From NCBI GenBank assembly GCA_010093485.1, contig MU001495.1, positions 2,369,711 to 2,433,710 on the forward strand: DNA of 64,000 nucleotides, written 5' to 3'. Every line of letters begins with the position of its first letter. Positions within the stretch are counted from its first letter, which is position 1. Both the position numbers and the translations under genes were made by a program. Source of the DNA: Karstenula rhodostoma CBS 690.94 (Eukaryota > Ascomycota > Dothideomycetes > Pleosporales > Didymosphaeriaceae). Positions 23,028-33,378 of the stretch are shown one piece after another. The notes under the pieces were generated by a model. It was not told where the DNA came from. It saw only the letters and a list, made by a program, of their open reading frames with translations, and searched no databases.

Positions 23028-23864
23028 TTACTGATACCATGCTCGGCGCTCTAAGAGCACCGGTGCCATCCTTTCATCAAGGAGGCTTTTGATGCCACGA
23101 CAGCGCCAGTGTAGTCCCTTTCGAACTGAACAAGCAATCAATCTCCAATCGTTATTGTCAATCATGCCAAGCTGAAGATGCTCATCGTAGTTTGCAGTCG
23201 CAAAGGAAAAGGTGTCGTTGATGATATTGGCCCAGTATCTCAATGGTCTTCTTACTTCATAGACCCAGAATTGTCGTCTCGACCATCTCAAACTCATGCA
23301 CCATAGAGTAGAACATATTCAAGGGCCAACAAAAAGCACATGAGCAGTCACGACATCAAGACTCACCGTTGCGGAGCAAAATAGCATTAACATAGAAAAA
23401 CCCACTCACAGGGTTGCCAGTGCCTAGGGTTCTACTAGTGCCAGGGTTGGTGCCAGAATTGCCATTTCCTGGGGTGGTTCCGCCATTGCCTAGCTGCTGT
23501 CCTGGAGTCGGTCCGCTGGGACTCGTTTCGCTTGCCGTTGTTGTCACGCCACCTGGTGGTGTCATTCCGCCGCCTGGCGTTGTCGTCTGTCGCCAGTACG
23601 GTCATTTCCATTCTTTGTGTAGATGGGGTGAAGCATAACTCGTGCTCAACTCACCTGGTCCACTCTCATACAATACTCCCGTCCCTGCCGCGCCCAACAG
23701 GATGGTTTGTGGCGCCACCAAGGATAGGAGGATTACCAAGACTAGCACCAATCTGCGCTGCACCTGACGCCACTCAAGGCTCGAGCGCGAGAGTCCGTGA
23801 GATCACTCCGCAACACGTTTAGTCTATATACCAATAGCCAGTCTCCGAAGACTCACTTATTCAT
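23028..23864 (-). CDS. Hypothetical small membrane protein with Pro/Gly/Thr-rich segment
   Basis: Not recognised. A four-exon, phase-consistent model (23857-23864, 23655-23779, 23367-23573, 23028-23254) gives 188 residues. After a short basic N-terminus there is one strong hydrophobic segment (LVLVLVILLSLVAPQTILLG, about residues 14-33), a signal anchor or signal peptide. Next is a Pro/Gly/Thr/Asn-rich stretch containing NGGTTPGNGNSGTNPG, likely extracellular, then a C-terminal globular part containing YWANIINDTFSFATANYD. The first exon is only 8 nt, so the start is weak. The real gene could begin elsewhere or stop earlier. Confidence 0.4.
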
Positions 23865-24590
23865 CGGACGTTATAGCAAGTATTGTTGTTCGTAAGTGAA
23901 ATCACCATGCAAAAAGTGAAAAGGAGCGACAATGGAGTGAAGATTTAGGTGTGGGATAGTTAGGTTATTTAAGGTGATACTGCGAGGTCTGCGGCTAGCT
24001 TTAGCAGAGCACTCCGAAGGTTCGCAACAAGCGTTGACTAGGTATTACGGAACGTAGCTTTGGACATTCCATCATCGCCGTCATTGATGTTCTGGGTTGT
24101 CCGGCAGGACGTAGGGTCCGCGGCCAAGGATTGGTGCGCCGGACCTGAATGCCGAACTCACATCGCGCATTGCTGTGTCGGTATCTGCTATTCACGTAAA
24201 GTCTGTCATGGGGTAACACACAACCCTGAGGCAATACAGCTTTCAGATCACGCCAAGAACCAAGTGCGTTAACCGAGACGAACAGGCCACGGAGCTTTAC
24301 CGGATGTAGAAGCTACGAACGGGTACACAGACAAATCAAGACTAGCCTTTCGTTCCTGTTGTTCGATGTGAAGCATTCCAGCTCGCAGGTCATACCAGAC
24401 TCCCATACCTCAGAATTCGGAAGATGGAATCTGGAATCTGGAGATGAGCGTTTCCTTTGCAACTGGCATAAAATTGATACGGTGCGCACAAGTTCGGAAA
24501 GGGCCCTTCATCTTTCACTTCTCATCATTTTTTACCTTCACTAAAGACGGCTCAGGCAATTGTTCCACTCGCTGGCTTGTTCTTTTTGTC
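23865..24590. other. Intergenic region, divergent promoter of two surface-protein genes
   Basis: About 725 nt between the small membrane protein and the WSC gene, which are divergently transcribed. No gene seen. Confidence 0.4.
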
Positions 24591-26437
24591 ATGAAACGTC
24601 AGCTTGTGCTCGTTTTTTGCCATGGCCTCAGCGTCCTCGCTAGGCCCCAGGCAACTGTGAGTTCTACTTTTCTTTGGCTCTGTGTTTAAAGCTCTGTGCA
24701 AATTGGATCGAAATATTCCAGACGATGCAGTTGTTGTTGAACGCATGATTTGTTGAATTTATTTATGAATGGTTTGGCGTGTTACACCATTTGGAATACA
24801 TTGAGCGGCATGAATCAATACCGCAACCCTAAGCAGAGCGCTTCGCGATTCTAGGCTCCGTTCCCTAGAGCTTTTCTATTTGTTTCCGCTCTTCATATGC
24901 TGAGAACTGTTCTCTCTTACATTCTCATTTCGGCTTTTGACCCAGTGCTCCCACACTGTGACCGGAGCTTATCTATCAGCCTAGAGCTTTGTTTATTTTA
25001 TTATTTCATCCTCCTCAGAAAGTATAGAACATTTCAGCACAAGATCTGATATGATCATCTTCCTTGCGCAGCGCGCTGACGTATGTTAAGGCAGCGCCTG
25101 GCAGCTCTTCCAGCAGCTCTATCAGTTCCAGCAGCTCTTCCAACAGCTCTATCAGTCCCAGCAGTTCTTCCAGCAGCTCGATCAGTTCCAGCAGCTCGAT
25201 CAGTTCCAGCAGCTCGATCAGTTCTAGCAGCTCGATCAGTTCCAGCAGCTCGATCAGTTCCAGCAGTTCTTCCAGCAGCTCTACCAGTCCCAGCGACACT
25301 CCAAGCAGCACGCTAAGCATCACTTCCAGCGACACTTCCAGCGACACTTCTAGCAGCACCTTGGATATCACTTCCAGCGATACTAGCACCTTGGATATCC
25401 TTCCTACCGACACTAGCACCCTGGATATTCTTCCTACCGACACTAGCACCATGGATATCACTTCCAGCGATACTAGCACCATGGATATCACTTCCAGCGA
25501 TACTAGCACCTTGGATATCCTTCCTACCGACACTAGCACCCTGGATATTCTTCCTACCGACACTAGCACCATGGATATCACTTCCAGCGATACTAGTACC
25601 TTGGATATCCTGCCTACCGACACTAGCACCCCTGATATTCTTCCCACTGACACTAGCACTGAGGATATTCTTCCTACCGACACTAGCACCTTGGATATCA
25701 CTTCCAGCGACACTAGCACATTGGATATCCTTCCCAGCGACACTCCTACTAGCACTTTGGATATTCTTCCAACCGACATTACTAGCGACACCTCCAGCAG
25801 CACCACTTCCAGGAGAACCCTTTCCCGCAGAACCACTCGCAGAAACACTCCTACAATCACTCCTAGCAGCAGTACCACGCCTAGCATTACTCCCAGCAGC
25901 ACTCCAGATGTCACATCCAGCTCAACTCCCAGCCCAAGCCCCACCGTATTTGACACAGTGGTGGCAGGCCGTGTATTTGAAGGATGCTTCGTAGACATCA
26001 TCGACGGTACAGCCCTTCTCATAGATGCAACGTTCGCTGACGTTTCTGGCCTCACTCAGGACGGATGCAGAGACCTATGCTCCGGATTCCAGTACTTCGG
26101 TATTGCGAATGGAAACGACTGCCGCTGCGGTAACGCGTTCGCACACGAACTGGTAGCGGCCGCTGATGAGTGCAATATCATCATCGGTTCTGCCGCCGCA
26201 CTAGTAGCACGCGATGGCCTGTCAAAGCGACAGACTACTAACCCGCCGGAACAAGGTGGTGGCGTGAACCGCATTTCAGTGTGGAGGGATCCTGGCTTTG
26301 TAGCTCCCGACCTTACTACGGTACGTCTCCTCCATTTCTTCCCTCTGTTCTCCCACTCTGTGACTATGTTTTTGCTTGTGATATAGGTCGAGTATGTGTG
26401 CGAGTGCAAGTGCACTTGGGCGCTGTTTTCACAGTGA
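24591..26437 (+). CDS. Secreted WSC-domain protein with Ser/Thr repeat stalk
   Basis: WSC domains bind glycans in fungal cell-wall sensors and secreted enzymes. Exon 1 (24591-24656) encodes a signal peptide (MKRQLVLVFCHGLSVLARPQ). A long 434-nt intron is followed by exon 2 (25091-26320) in phase, then a short exon 3 (26387-26437), giving 448 residues. After the signal comes a Ser-rich tract, then about 14 ten-residue repeats of the STxDI[TL][SP][ST]DT type, a Ser/Thr/Pro segment, and the WSC domain, with FEGCFVDIIDGTALL, QDGCRDLCSGFQYFGIANG and NDCRCGNAF. The stalk is probably heavily O-mannosylated. The 3' end is uncertain: exon 2 would also join in phase to 26757, which would add a Gly/His-rich tail. 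No transmembrane segment is visible in this model. Confidence 0.7.
25106..25290 (+). repeat. Coding tandem repeat, 18-nt Ser/Ile units
   Basis: Nearly perfect 18-nt units (CAGCTCGATCAGTTCCAG type) encode SSSISS repeats at the start of the WSC protein stalk. High unit identity suggests recent expansion and likely length polymorphism. Confidence 0.75.
25359..25780 (+). repeat. Coding minisatellite, about fourteen 30-nt units
   Basis: About fourteen 30-nt units encode ten-residue repeats ending in SSDT or LPTD(T). Two unit types (ITSSDT and ILPTDT) recur in mixed order, which indicates duplication of unit pairs. All units keep the frame. The array also creates a long antisense ORF that I do not regard as real. 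Confidence 0.8.
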
Positions 26438-26756
26438 TAGACTACCGAGGAGCAAGAAGACATTCTTGAGTTGATGTGGCGGTGCTGATACGTGGCTCGC
26501 ATGGCTGGCTTAACAGGTAAGATGCTCTGGCTTACACTTTAAATCGCACGCTAACAATACTAGGGGTATATCTCTATACCATCCTGTTTGCCAGATGCAC
26601 CCAAAAACAAAAACAGCACAGGACTACTTCGCCATGTTCTCATGTTCTTACACCTGCTCCTTTAACCACCAGCATCACATATTTCACAGATAACGACCTT
26701 CACCACAGCTTGTCTATCTATAGGCAAAGCTCCTACGCTGACGTTTCAATCGATAG

Positions 26757-27125
26757 AGCTCGACCGCGACCGCAACCGCGACCCCGACCGCGACCGCGAC
26801 CGCAACCCCGGACCCGGACCCGAACCCAAACCCGAACCCTGAATGGCCACCAATCAGGCCACCCTACCCCCCAGGTGATGGTGTCGACATCGAAAAAGAC
26901 AAGTACAAATACCCGGGGGTTCCTGGCTCGGGCTTTGGTCACTGGAAGGGTGGTCAAGAAAAAGGTGGTCCCGAAAAGGGTGGTCATGGAGCGGGTGGGG
27001 GTGATCACGGAAAAGGTGGTCATGGAGGCGGAGGCGGCGGCCATGGAGGCGGAGGCGGAGGCCATGGAGGTGGAGGCGGAGGCGGCGGCGGCGGCCATGG
27101 AGGCGGCGGTCATGGCCACGGTTGA
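26757..27125 (+). CDS. Gly/His-rich protein exon, partial gene model
   Basis: A coding-like exon begins after a good acceptor (CGCTGAC branch, ATCGATAG end at 26756) and ends at a TGA at 27123-27125. It encodes an Ala/Thr/Pro-Asn low-complexity start, then WPPIRPPYPPGDGVDIEKDK, YKYPGVPGSGFGHWKGG and a tail of Gly-rich blocks each ending in GGH. Such Gly/His tails are seen in secreted or wall-associated fungal proteins. I could not identify the upstream exon. It may be the last exon of the WSC gene (phase fits a junction from 26320), or belong to a separate gene using the intron-like segment near 26517-26564. The longer overlapping Arg/Pro-rich ORF is the wrong frame. Confidence 0.4.
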   Translation, partial: SSTATATATPTATATATPDPDPNPNPNPEWPPIRPPYPPGDGVDIEKDKYKYPGVPGSGFGHWKGGQEKGGPEKGGHGAGGGDHGKGGHGGGGGGHGGGGGGHGGGGGGGGGGHGGGGHGHG

Positions 27126-27230
27126 TCGCAAGCACGAAGCACGAAAACGATGGATGGGACAATCGGGGTCTGTAAAACTAGGGTCGGTACAAATGATTTG
27201 GTCTAGCATATGGGACTACCGCCTGCATCA

Positions 27231-27432
27231 ATGACACACTTCATTTGTTACTTTTGGGTGGCAGTCCATATTTGTCTACTAATTTACGGGACTCCACTTT
27301 ATGGTTCGTTTCAACAATCAGAAAACCATGACACACCTCATCACTTTTGGACGGCAGTCTATGTCTATGTTCATATTTGTCTATCACTTTACGGGACACT
27401 ACTTTGTAGTTTGAGTCAACAATCAGAAAATC
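27231..27432. repeat. Diverged tandem duplication, 97- and 105-nt units
   Basis: Two head-to-tail units start at 27231 and 27328, each beginning ATGACACAC and ending in a CAACAATCAGAAAA(C/T)C block. A third partial start is at 27433. Units differ by substitutions and an insertion, so the duplication is not recent. It lies in non-coding DNA. Confidence 0.7.
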
Positions 27433-27602
27433 ATGACACACCTCATGCACATCTGATGCATGCCTCATAATATGCCCAATCCCATCTAAAATGCAGACGC
27501 GTTCGTATCCAGCCGCACCTTCCTTCAACGTCACGTGACCTCAGTAAAGCTAACCATCTCTCCGCATCAACAGCACTGCTTCCTTCAACGCATTACTACT
27601 CA

Positions 27603-29760
27603 CTAGTCTCGGTACGCATAGTCATACCCCTCATAAAACTCCGTCCCCAGTCCCATCTCCCTGCACCCCTCCTCATCCACCTCTCTCCCCACCATCCCGA
27701 CCCCACCCCACTGCAACCGCATATACCCCGACCCATCACCCACCCATCGCCCAGCCTCCTCCATATTCTGCCTGCTCTCCTGGAACCCCCTCGCCTCTAA
27801 CCACCCCTCTTCCACCTGCATCCCTCCGGTTCTGGCGAACCCACTCCACCAGTCCACAACCACCCTCGCAAACTTCGTATCCGTCCCATCTCGATCCGGC
27901 CACCCCTGCTGCACGATGTTGCCAAAGGTATATGGGACCTCCCCCGCGTGGCACTTGAAGTACTCCTCCACGTCGGGATTGTCGACATCGCGCCCGCAGA
28001 TCGGGCGCGCGGCGTCGCCGAAGCGGGGCGTTTGGTAGGTTCGGTTGAACTGGAATTCGTAGACTGCGGTGAAGACGTTGTTTTTTGTGGCGGAGTAGGC
28101 GAAAGCGTGGGTGAGGCAGGTGAAAAAGAGACGCGTGGCTACGCGGTTTGTGGCGTTGAAGACGGCGGCTTCTTTTTGAGCTTCGGAGAGAGAAGGCCAG
28201 GTTGGGAGGCGCTCGGGAGAGAATGAAGAATTGGAGAGGTGGGTTAAGGAGACGTTGGAGAAGGAGGACAGGAGGGCCATGGTGGCGGTGAAGTTGGTGG
28301 TGGGCGTTGTGATGAGGTAGGAGAGCTCATCTCGGTTTTTGCCGATCATCACAGGAATACGGTGCTTGTGGGCGAGCGGACCGGAGAGCGGGAGGGCGCG
28401 TGTGAAGATGAGGACTTCGTCGCGGACGGGGAAGTGGGCTTGGGTGCGGCCGGGCTCGGTCGCCCATTTTAGGGCGTCGTAGGAGCTGAGACAGGCGACT
28501 TCGTCTGTCGCGTTGGCACAGCCGCTCTCCTGGAGGACTTTGGTCGTGACTTGCGCATACGCGGTGGACGGTGGGTCGAATCGCGTGGCTCCAGCTTCGA
28601 ACGTAACTTCGCCCGACGAACTCTGCACTATCGCTCCGTGGATCAAGTCTACCGCCGCAGGAATAGCCAAGCAACGTGCGCGAATTTGTGGCTCCCGCGC
28701 TCTCGCCCCAGATCGTCACGCGGTCCGGATCGCCGCCGAAGTTCGCGATGTTCTTCTGCACCCAGCGCAGCGCAGTGACCATGTCAGAAATGCCATAGTT
28801 GCCATTATGCACACCATCGTTGAATGCGAGAAATCCCAAATTGCCGACACGGTAGTTGAACGTCACGACAACGACATCTCCCCTAGAAGCGGGATTGCCG
28901 CCCTCCTTCTCGTAATCAGAACCGGTGCCTGCGACGCTGCCGCCGCCGTAGAGCCACACCATGACCGCCTTCAATTTCTTCTTGGGGGTATCCTTCGAGG
29001 GGAGGAACGGTGTCCATATATTCAGGAACAGACAGTCTTCGCTGAGTTCCGGCCATCGGGCGTCAAGACCTTGCAAACACCCTGGGCCGTACTTTGTAGC
29101 GTCGACTTCACCTTCTCCCTCGTATAAGCTCGAAAAAGTGAACCGCTTGGGCTGGGACGAGAAGCGCACTCCCCGGAACTGGAATGCGTAGAAGTCACGG
29201 AAGCCTGTGATGCTTTGTTTGCCAAATTGTACAGTGACCTGCAATGCAGGGATGGGAGAGGACTGATTGGCGCTCAGGATGGGGCCCGAGTTTGTGCACA
29301 AAGCTGACAAGGTGCTATCGCAAGGCTTCTGGGAGATGGTCCCGTCGGTGGCTATTGTGTTGCAGAGTTCGGAGTTGTTGGATGGAGATGAGATCCAGTA
29401 CCGCAAGGTTTCATTCCCATTGAGGTATGCTTGGTAGGCGAAGGCATTATCAAGACCGAAAGAGTAGTTTGAGTGTGTTGGAGACCATAGCTGTTCATTC
29501 GCAGAAACGCAACGTTCTTCGGCGGCCGAGAACGTGGATGATGATAGAAGAAGCGCGCCTGTGGTTTTGATGGTGAGATTTCCTAGAGTCGGTTAGTATG
29601 AGAAATTACGAGAACTAAGCGTGGTTGACGTACCAGCAAGATCATTGTCGCTGAGAATCAAAGCAGAACCTAGCGCCGCAATGTTAGGTGCTGCCGCGTT
29701 GATCGTGGGCAATCCGATTAAGCCGGCCACAAAAGGAACGGCTAGCTCGTAAGAGTGCAT
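27603..29760 (-). pseudogene. Secreted type-B carboxylesterase with one frameshift
   Basis: Alpha/beta-hydrolase of the carboxylesterase/cholinesterase family, presumably hydrolysing esters outside the cell. Exon 1 (29634-29760) encodes a signal peptide (MHSYELAVPFVAGLIGL and on). A 51-nt intron leads to one long exon ending at 27603. Family landmarks: EDCLFLNIWTP, oxyanion-hole YGGGSVAGTGSDYE, nucleophile elbow WGESAGA, acid region GKNRDELSYL and His region CHAGEVPYTFGN. Just after the nucleophile, near 28665-28670, the frame shifts by one: upstream sequence reads to a stop in one frame, while the matching family sequence (IPAAVDLIHGAIVQSSSGEV) continues in another. As it stands the product would keep the serine but lose the rest of the triad. 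A real lesion or a homopolymer-type sequencing error are both possible. Confidence 0.8.
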
Positions 29761-30172
29761 CTTGGCTTTGGTTCAACTTTGGCGATGACTTCCTTGTAAT
29801 ACAATCGATGCTCTTTACATATATTTTTCCATGTATGCCTCCCAGAACGTTCAAGGCGGGTGCCGGGAACTTGGCCCGCGTTTAGCCTATTCTGCAGCTG
29901 GCTTACATGTGTAGGATTTGGCGGATCGTACATACGAGGTCAAGTGGTGCGCCACCCCCTGGGGAATTCCGCCAACCCGGTAAGCTCTGCGTCTTGAAGC
30001 TTGGGAAGGTACATTTCAATGATATTGTATGCCTCTCTTTGTGATGGCTAAGCTCGTTACGTGTGATGTTCTTTGGTATTTGTTTTCATTTTCCGTCATG
30101 TCTAGATTTTGCCTGCGAGAACCTATCGCAGAGCAGTACAGTACATACAAGAATAGCGACATACCATTCAAT
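29761..30172. other. Intergenic region
   Basis: About 410 nt: promoter of the esterase and 3' side of the ETF beta gene. No gene seen. Confidence 0.4.
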
Positions 30173-31063
30173 CTACAACGCACCAAGCTCCTTCAATTTA
30201 CTGATCATGCCATCCACATCGTCGACCTTTACTCCGCCCTTCCGTGGCGGCGGCTCCGTGACCTTTAGAGTCTTCAATCTCGGCTGTTCGTCTAAGCCGT
30301 AGTCCTTCAGAGTCTTCTTCTCCAGCGGCTTCTTCTTGGCCTTCATGATGTTGGGCAGACTGGCATATCTTGGCTCGTTCAATCGCAAATCCGTCGTGAT
30401 GATCATGGGCAAGTTGGCCTTTATCGTCTCCACGCCACCATCGACCTCCTTTATGACAGTAACCGTCTTGTCCGAGATGTCAACCTTGCTCGCCTGCGTC
30501 GCCTGCGGCCATCCTAATAACCCAGCAAGCATCTGCCCGGTTTGGCTCGCATCGTCGTCAATGCTCTGCTTGCCCAGGATGACCAGATCGCTCTTCTGCT
30601 CCTCAACGACCTTCTTAAGCAGCTTTGCGACACCGAGTGGCTCCAGCTGGGGGTCCTTCTCCTCGACAACGACGTGGATGGACCGGTCCGCGCCCATGGC
30701 CATGGCGGTGCGCAAGATGTCCTGCGACTTGGCAGGGCCGGCGGAAAAGGCGACGATTTCCTGGATCGGGACTTTGCGCTCGCGGAGGCGGATGGCTTCT
30801 TCGATGGAGAGCTCGTCGAACGGGTTCATGCTGTGCTTAACATTGGCGGTTTCGACGGCCGTCTGGGCCCGGTTGACGCGCGGCTTGACCTGTTGCATCT
30901 GCGTCAGCATGCCTCATGTCCAGTGAGTTGCAATTGGCTGTCCAGTACACATGGCGTCAAGGTGCATCGTAGCTGCCATTGCGCTCGAGAGCCGGAAGGT
31001 GCTTGTCCTTACCGCATAGTCAATGACGCGCTTGATGGGCACGAGAATCCTCAGTCCAGACAT
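30173..31063 (-). CDS. etfB: Electron transfer flavoprotein, beta subunit
   Basis: Mitochondrial matrix protein that, with ETF alpha, carries electrons from acyl-CoA and other dehydrogenases to ETF-ubiquinone oxidoreductase. Exons 31013-31063 and 30173-30889 join over a 123-nt intron, giving 255 residues (family about 250-260). The N-terminus MSGLRILVPIKRVIDYAVKP is characteristic. Further landmarks are MNPFDELSIEEAIRLRE, MGADRSIHVVVEE, and the family signature region around LVILGKQSIDDDASQTGQ, then LPMIITTDLRLNEPRY near the C-terminus. As usual for ETF beta, there is no obvious cleaved presequence. It is divergent from the F-box-like gene (220 nt between starts). Confidence 0.95.
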
Positions 31064-31283
31064 TGCGAATTCTGCCTTCCCCCGGACGTCGTTTATGGGT
31101 GTGTAGAGGCGCGCGGTCGAGAGTGGGCAAGGGTGGGATGGCAGGCTGGAGCTTGTCTTGATGTCTGAGCCGAGGGACGGCGGACCGACAGTTTCCGGGC
31201 GTGACATAATCATGCGCTAGCCGCTTATGCACTGCACCCAAGTTCGCACATTGCATCATGACAGTCCACGCCACGCTTCCAGA

Positions 31284-32768
31284 ATGGCTGCGTCTCCCTC
31301 ATCAACCCTACTGGGACTACCGGATGAACTTCTCCTTGGCATACTCAACCTCATCGATGGTTTTGCGCACCCATGGCGCACCCGCTCACTTTCTGCCCTC
31401 AGTCTGGCCTGTCGACGCCTCCATGGCGTAACCAAACCATATCTTTACTCCACTTTTTCCTTCCATGCTGGTGTTCCGTACCTCTTTCTCCGTACCATAT
31501 GCCTCAATCCAGATTTAGCCTCCCAATTGAAGGTGATCCGCTGGGACTACGATACATCTGCATCAGAGCAGTTCTCCTACGAGCCGGACGTACTTGCTGT
31601 GAAACAAAAGTTCCACATTGACGATGCTTACGACAAGCTGGAACACATGGCTGTTCAAGGCAATTCTGTCGCTGTCCAGCTCATCAACTACCTGAAGCTG
31701 GGACGCCTATACTTGGGCGACCAGAGAGCACTGGATGTTTTGTTAATGTTCACCCCAAATCTCGAGCATCTGGAAGTTGCTGAGACGTACAGATGGGATG
31801 ATCATATTCACTGGTTTCTACCCATTCTTTGCAGGCACTGCGACTTCTCACGACTCACATCAGCAACTATACAAGGTCCCATGCGTGCGCCGAACGTCTT
31901 ACTGCTTATGTTCCTCCCTACCATGCGACGCCTCGAGCTAAATCAGGTTATTGAGATGCGACAAGAAACCGACCGGACGCTACAGTGGGATGAACACTGG
32001 GGAAGCTTCAATCTCGGCCTAGGCTCCACTAATCCGCCAAGCTCAAACCTGGAGCATCTCCACATGTTGGACTCTTACGTTGACCTAGAAGATGTCACAC
32101 AGCTTGTGAGCCTCACGCGAAACTTGAAATCCTTCGTCTACGAGCACGAGAGAAACGAGCTAAGCATACAACACTTGGAACTTCCTTATCAAAATCTTGC
32201 CCAGCTGTTGAAGCATCAGCGCCTTTCATTGACCTACATACGAATTGCACACACGTATGCCTTATCTCCATTCGACTTGCCATCAGTCGGAAACATACAA
32301 CCAAGCGAGTACATTCTTTTCGAAACTATTCAGGATTTCCCCAACTTGACCCACCTTGAGCTATTCCTTCCGTTTACTCAGTTGCCTCATCGGGCTCCCA
32401 GATGGGAAAACTTGCCCCTAAGCCTAGAGCATCTGACGATATACCACCATGGCGCTCATGACTACCTCGAAGACAGAAGGGATACTTCGGATCTAGATCA
32501 GAGTCTTGCGGATCTAGCGGTGCGTAAACGGCTAGGCGAGCTGCCGAAGTTGCGCATGTTGGTTTTCAAGAACTGGCATCCGTTCTACGGTACCTTTCCG
32601 CAAGATATTTCCATCAAACAGGCGCTAGAAGATGTGGGGATACAGTTCAGTTCGTTGCCTGCAAAATTTGGCTCAAGTATGGCCACGATGGAAGACATTG
32701 GATGGGTTGAGCTGCAGTCTGAGCTGGGATGGGTGATCGTCGAGAGATATCGCGTGGAAGAGGAGTAA
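31284..32768 (+). CDS. F-box-like protein with leucine-rich C-terminal region
   Basis: Single exon, 494 residues. The first 50 residues fit an F-box (GLPDELLLGILNLID, then LSALSLACRRLHGVTKPYLY), which would bind Skp1 in an SCF ubiquitin ligase. The remainder has irregular leucine-rich segments typical of fungal F-box/LRR proteins: LEHLEVAETYRWDD, NLEHLHMLDSYVDLEDVTQL, FPNLTHLELFLPF and SLEHLTIYHH. I do not recognise a named orthologue; the substrate is unknown. The start is the first ATG in frame, in a suitable context (CCAGAATGG). Confidence 0.75.
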   Translation: MAASPSSTLLGLPDELLLGILNLIDGFAHPWRTRSLSALSLACRRLHGVTKPYLYSTFSFHAGVPYLFLRTICLNPDLASQLKVIRWDYDTSASEQFSYEPDVLAVKQKFHIDDAYDKLEHMAVQGNSVAVQLINYLKLGRLYLGDQRALDVLLMFTPNLEHLEVAETYRWDDHIHWFLPILCRHCDFSRLTSATIQGPMRAPNVLLLMFLPTMRRLELNQVIEMRQETDRTLQWDEHWGSFNLGLGSTNPPSSNLEHLHMLDSYVDLEDVTQLVSLTRNLKSFVYEHERNELSIQHLELPYQNLAQLLKHQRLSLTYIRIAHTYALSPFDLPSVGNIQPSEYILFETIQDFPNLTHLELFLPFTQLPHRAPRWENLPLSLEHLTIYHHGAHDYLEDRRDTSDLDQSLADLAVRKRLGELPKLRMLVFKNWHPFYGTFPQDISIKQALEDVGIQFSSLPAKFGSSMATMEDIGWVELQSELGWVIVERYRVEEE

Positions 32769-33378
32769 TGGCCCGAACTTCTTGCTTTGCGTATTTTCTC
32801 TCCTCGCCAGTCTCGACATACAGTATCCACTGGGAGTTTTCATGTGCGATTGGGCGATGTCTGATGGCAATTAATAAATTACAAGTACCGGAATAGAACG
32901 CTGTAATGATAACATCCACACCAGGATCAGGCCGAATTTTTGCACGCTGATGGTAACACAGGTCGAGTCAAGATCCGCGATTGAGGCCATCATTATCCCC
33001 TGTCTTCTTGTCGACGCCGAAGTAAACTACGGCTACCCCACAACCAAACTAACCCCAATTGGAAGGTCGTTGTTATCTCCAGTACAGCAGTGGGTGGCGA
33101 CTTAACTTCACTCTGCCTTGATAAGTAGCTACACTTTTCGGTTTCATTTTATTATTCTGGTGTCATCGACTCTTGCTCTTCTCTGCGCCTATTCACAAGC
33201 CAGCTTCGAGACTTGGTCATCAGGCAGCTACTAGACAACACAGCCCAAAGAACAAGACTCTGCTACAGCACATCCATACAGGCGCAAAAATTCACAAATT
33301 CTCGAAACTTACAAATAAAGTCGAATAACTAGCCGTCGATCCAACAACCTACCCATTTCCATTTTGCGCCTCACCAAC
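32769..33378. other. Intergenic region
   Basis: About 610 nt, promoter of the isochorismatase-fold gene. The last 100 nt are A/C-rich without ATG, like a fungal 5' leader. No gene seen. Confidence 0.4.

Noticed and set aside
25359..25780. Regular 30-nt repeats resembling a CRISPR array
   Set aside because: Units are contiguous without spacers, keep a reading frame and lie in a eukaryotic secreted-protein gene.
25015..26055. 346-residue minus-strand ORF with Val/Ser/Ile repeats opposite the WSC gene
   Set aside because: It is an antisense shadow of the in-frame 18- and 30-nt coding repeats; the + strand has signal peptide, repeats and WSC domain in order.
26710..27234. Arg/Pro-rich then Val/Glu-rich + strand ORF
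   Set aside because: A neighbouring frame gives a coherent Gly/His-rich protein after a good splice acceptor; this ORF is that sequence out of frame.
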